Part shown: in pieces, positions 5,392-6,282 of the stretch | Numbering within the stretch: position 1 is the stretch's first letter | Layout: each line of letters begins with the position of its first letter | Assembly (NCBI GenBank): GCA_014376655.1 | Contig: JACMRC010000566.1 | Coordinates: forward strand, 1-6,282 | Length of the DNA stretch: 6,282 nt | Reading direction: 5' to 3' | Source: Mucilaginibacter sp. | GTDB taxonomy: Bacteria; Bacteroidota; Bacteroidia; Sphingobacteriales; Sphingobacteriaceae | Translations under genes and position numbers: made by a program | Notes under the pieces: generated by a model | What the model was told of the DNA's origin: nothing | What the model saw: only the letters and a program-made list of their open reading frames with translations | Database searches by the model: none

Positions 5392-6282
5392 TTAGTGTTT
5401 ATCCCAATTTATTTTGCGCGAGAAATACATTAGTACCGCTATAATGATGAAGAGTGCGATGCTTCCAAACAGTAAGGATAGTTCTTCCAGCTGTATAATG
5501 ATGAAGATAAACCCGTAGAATATGGAAAGTATCAACACGAATAATGCAGCTATCCCCTTGTTTTTTAAGAGCGATGCGGTAAAGACCGAGATGAGCAGGA
5601 TAGTAGAAACTGAAGCTATTAAATACGCCCAATTATAACCCAACTGCTCTGAGAATGATAGGAGCAAGGTATAATACACCACCATTGCCGCGCCAATTAA
5701 CGCGTAATTAAACAAATGAATCTTTTGTTTCTTAATTAGCTCCGTTAAAAAAAGTGAGATAAAGGTTAAGATTATAATTAATGACGAGTATTTGGCAGTG
5801 CGTAATATCTTACGGTACTGATCTATTGGTAAATGTAGCTTAACTCCGATGGTAGCCTGCTTAGATTTGTTGAAATTTGTTAATACGGTTTTATCATCGA
5901 TCCACTGTTGTGGGAAAGGCCTGTTATAATACAGCATATGCCATTTTGCACCAAAGCCTTTAGCTGTTGTAGTGCGGCTATCGGGTAGGTAACGGCCATT
6001 AAAACCCGGGTTTTTCCAATCACTGTTTACCTCTACGTCGGTTATTTTACCTGTATGCAGAAAGTTCAGCTCATTGCTGCCTTTCAAATCCAAACGGTAA
6101 CTAAAGGTAAACCCCTTGTCTTTTTGCAGCGGGAAATTCACTTCCAGGCCAGTATTGAAAGGTATGTTGCCGTCGGTGGCAGGTTCCGGGGTATAAGTTT
6201 GCGCATCAATAGTAACAGCAGGGTTGTTTTTTAAACCTTTTAAGTCTGATATACTGAACACCAGCTTTGCCTTATCATATAA
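5392..6282 (-). CDS. creD: CreD-family inner membrane protein, N terminus cut off
   Basis: This is the C-terminal 296 residues of a CreD-family protein (PF06123; about 450 residues in E. coli), an inner membrane protein linked to envelope integrity and colicin or beta-lactam responses. The frame is open to the window edge; the GTG at 6261 is internal, since the upstream codons read LYDKAKL and lead into FSISDLKGL, a family-typical stretch. The periplasmic part carries SDWKNPGFNGRYLP (visible residues 87-100) and KGFGAKWHMLYYNRPFPQQW. Five hydrophobic helices follow between about residues 164 and 287. The signature QLEELSLLFGS (264-274) and the MYFSRKINWD end match the family closely. No creB, creC or other regulator is visible, though the upstream side of the gene is outside the window. 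It converges on the second csp gene and no good terminator of its own is seen. Confidence 0.92.
   Translation of the reverse strand, partial: LYDKAKLVFSISDLKGLKNNPAVTIDAQTYTPEPATDGNIPFNTGLEVNFPLQKDKGFTFSYRLDLKGSNELNFLHTGKITDVEVNSDWKNPGFNGRYLPDSRTTTAKGFGAKWHMLYYNRPFPQQWIDDKTVLTNFNKSKQATIGVKLHLPIDQYRKILRTAKYSSLIIILTFISLFLTELIKKQKIHLFNYALIGAAMVVYYTLLLSFSEQLGYNWAYLIASVSTILLISVFTASLLKNKGIAALFVLILSIFYGFIFIIIQLEELSLLFGSIALFIIIAVLMYFSRKINWDKH

Noticed and set aside
5399..5632. 77-codon - strand open frame
   Set aside because: It is an alternative frame inside creD; the CreD frame carries the conserved motifs and membrane helices.
1..6282. Mobile elements, CRISPR arrays, tRNA/rRNA genes or defence systems
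   Set aside because: No transposase, integrase, terminal inverted repeats, spaced direct repeats, tRNA-like folds or defence-protein motifs were seen on either strand.

Overview
The window looks like the chromosome of a Bacteroidota species, most likely family Sphingobacteriaceae (Mucilaginibacter/Pedobacter type). This is inferred from four things: the style of the proteins (a Bacteroidota form of the RsmI-like methylase, a conserved Bacteroidota-only hypothetical, CreD without CreBC in view), the near absence of Shine-Dalgarno sequences, AT-rich intergenic DNA, and promoter-like elements related to the Bacteroidota TTG / TAnnTTTG consensus. No database search was possible, so the genus is a guess.

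Layout, left to right. (1) The 3' end of a tRNA-modifying di-iron hydroxylase gene (miaE) enters on the + strand and stops at 250. (2) A gene-free stretch of about 435 bp follows. It ends in a well-formed + strand intrinsic terminator (656-684) that has no recognisable gene just before it. (3) A compact three-gene - strand operon occupies 3548 down to 686: an RsmI-like tetrapyrrole-methylase-fold methyltransferase, a class A FAD-dependent aromatic-type monooxygenase with a C-terminal thioredoxin-like domain, and a GtrA-family membrane protein. The first junction has no spacer (TAA followed by ATG) and the second overlaps by 8 bp, so translation is probably coupled. (4) Divergently, on the + strand, lie a conserved Bacteroidota hypothetical protein and a small two-helix membrane protein with a bacterial PH (bPH_4-like) domain, 15 bp apart. 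(5) Next come two tandem single-domain cold shock protein genes, each followed by its own strong, mutually similar intrinsic terminator. (6) A creD gene enters from the right edge on the - strand, converges on the second csp gene, and is cut by the window end.

Functionally the window is mostly housekeeping: RNA modification (miaE, RsmI-like), RNA chaperoning (two Csps) and envelope proteins (GtrA, PH-domain protein, CreD). I see no mobile element, CRISPR array, tRNA or rRNA gene, phage gene or defence system. The least explained parts are the orphan terminator with the empty region before it, the unusual operon mixing an RNA-methylase-like gene with a flavin monooxygenase and GtrA, and the hypothetical/PH-domain pair.
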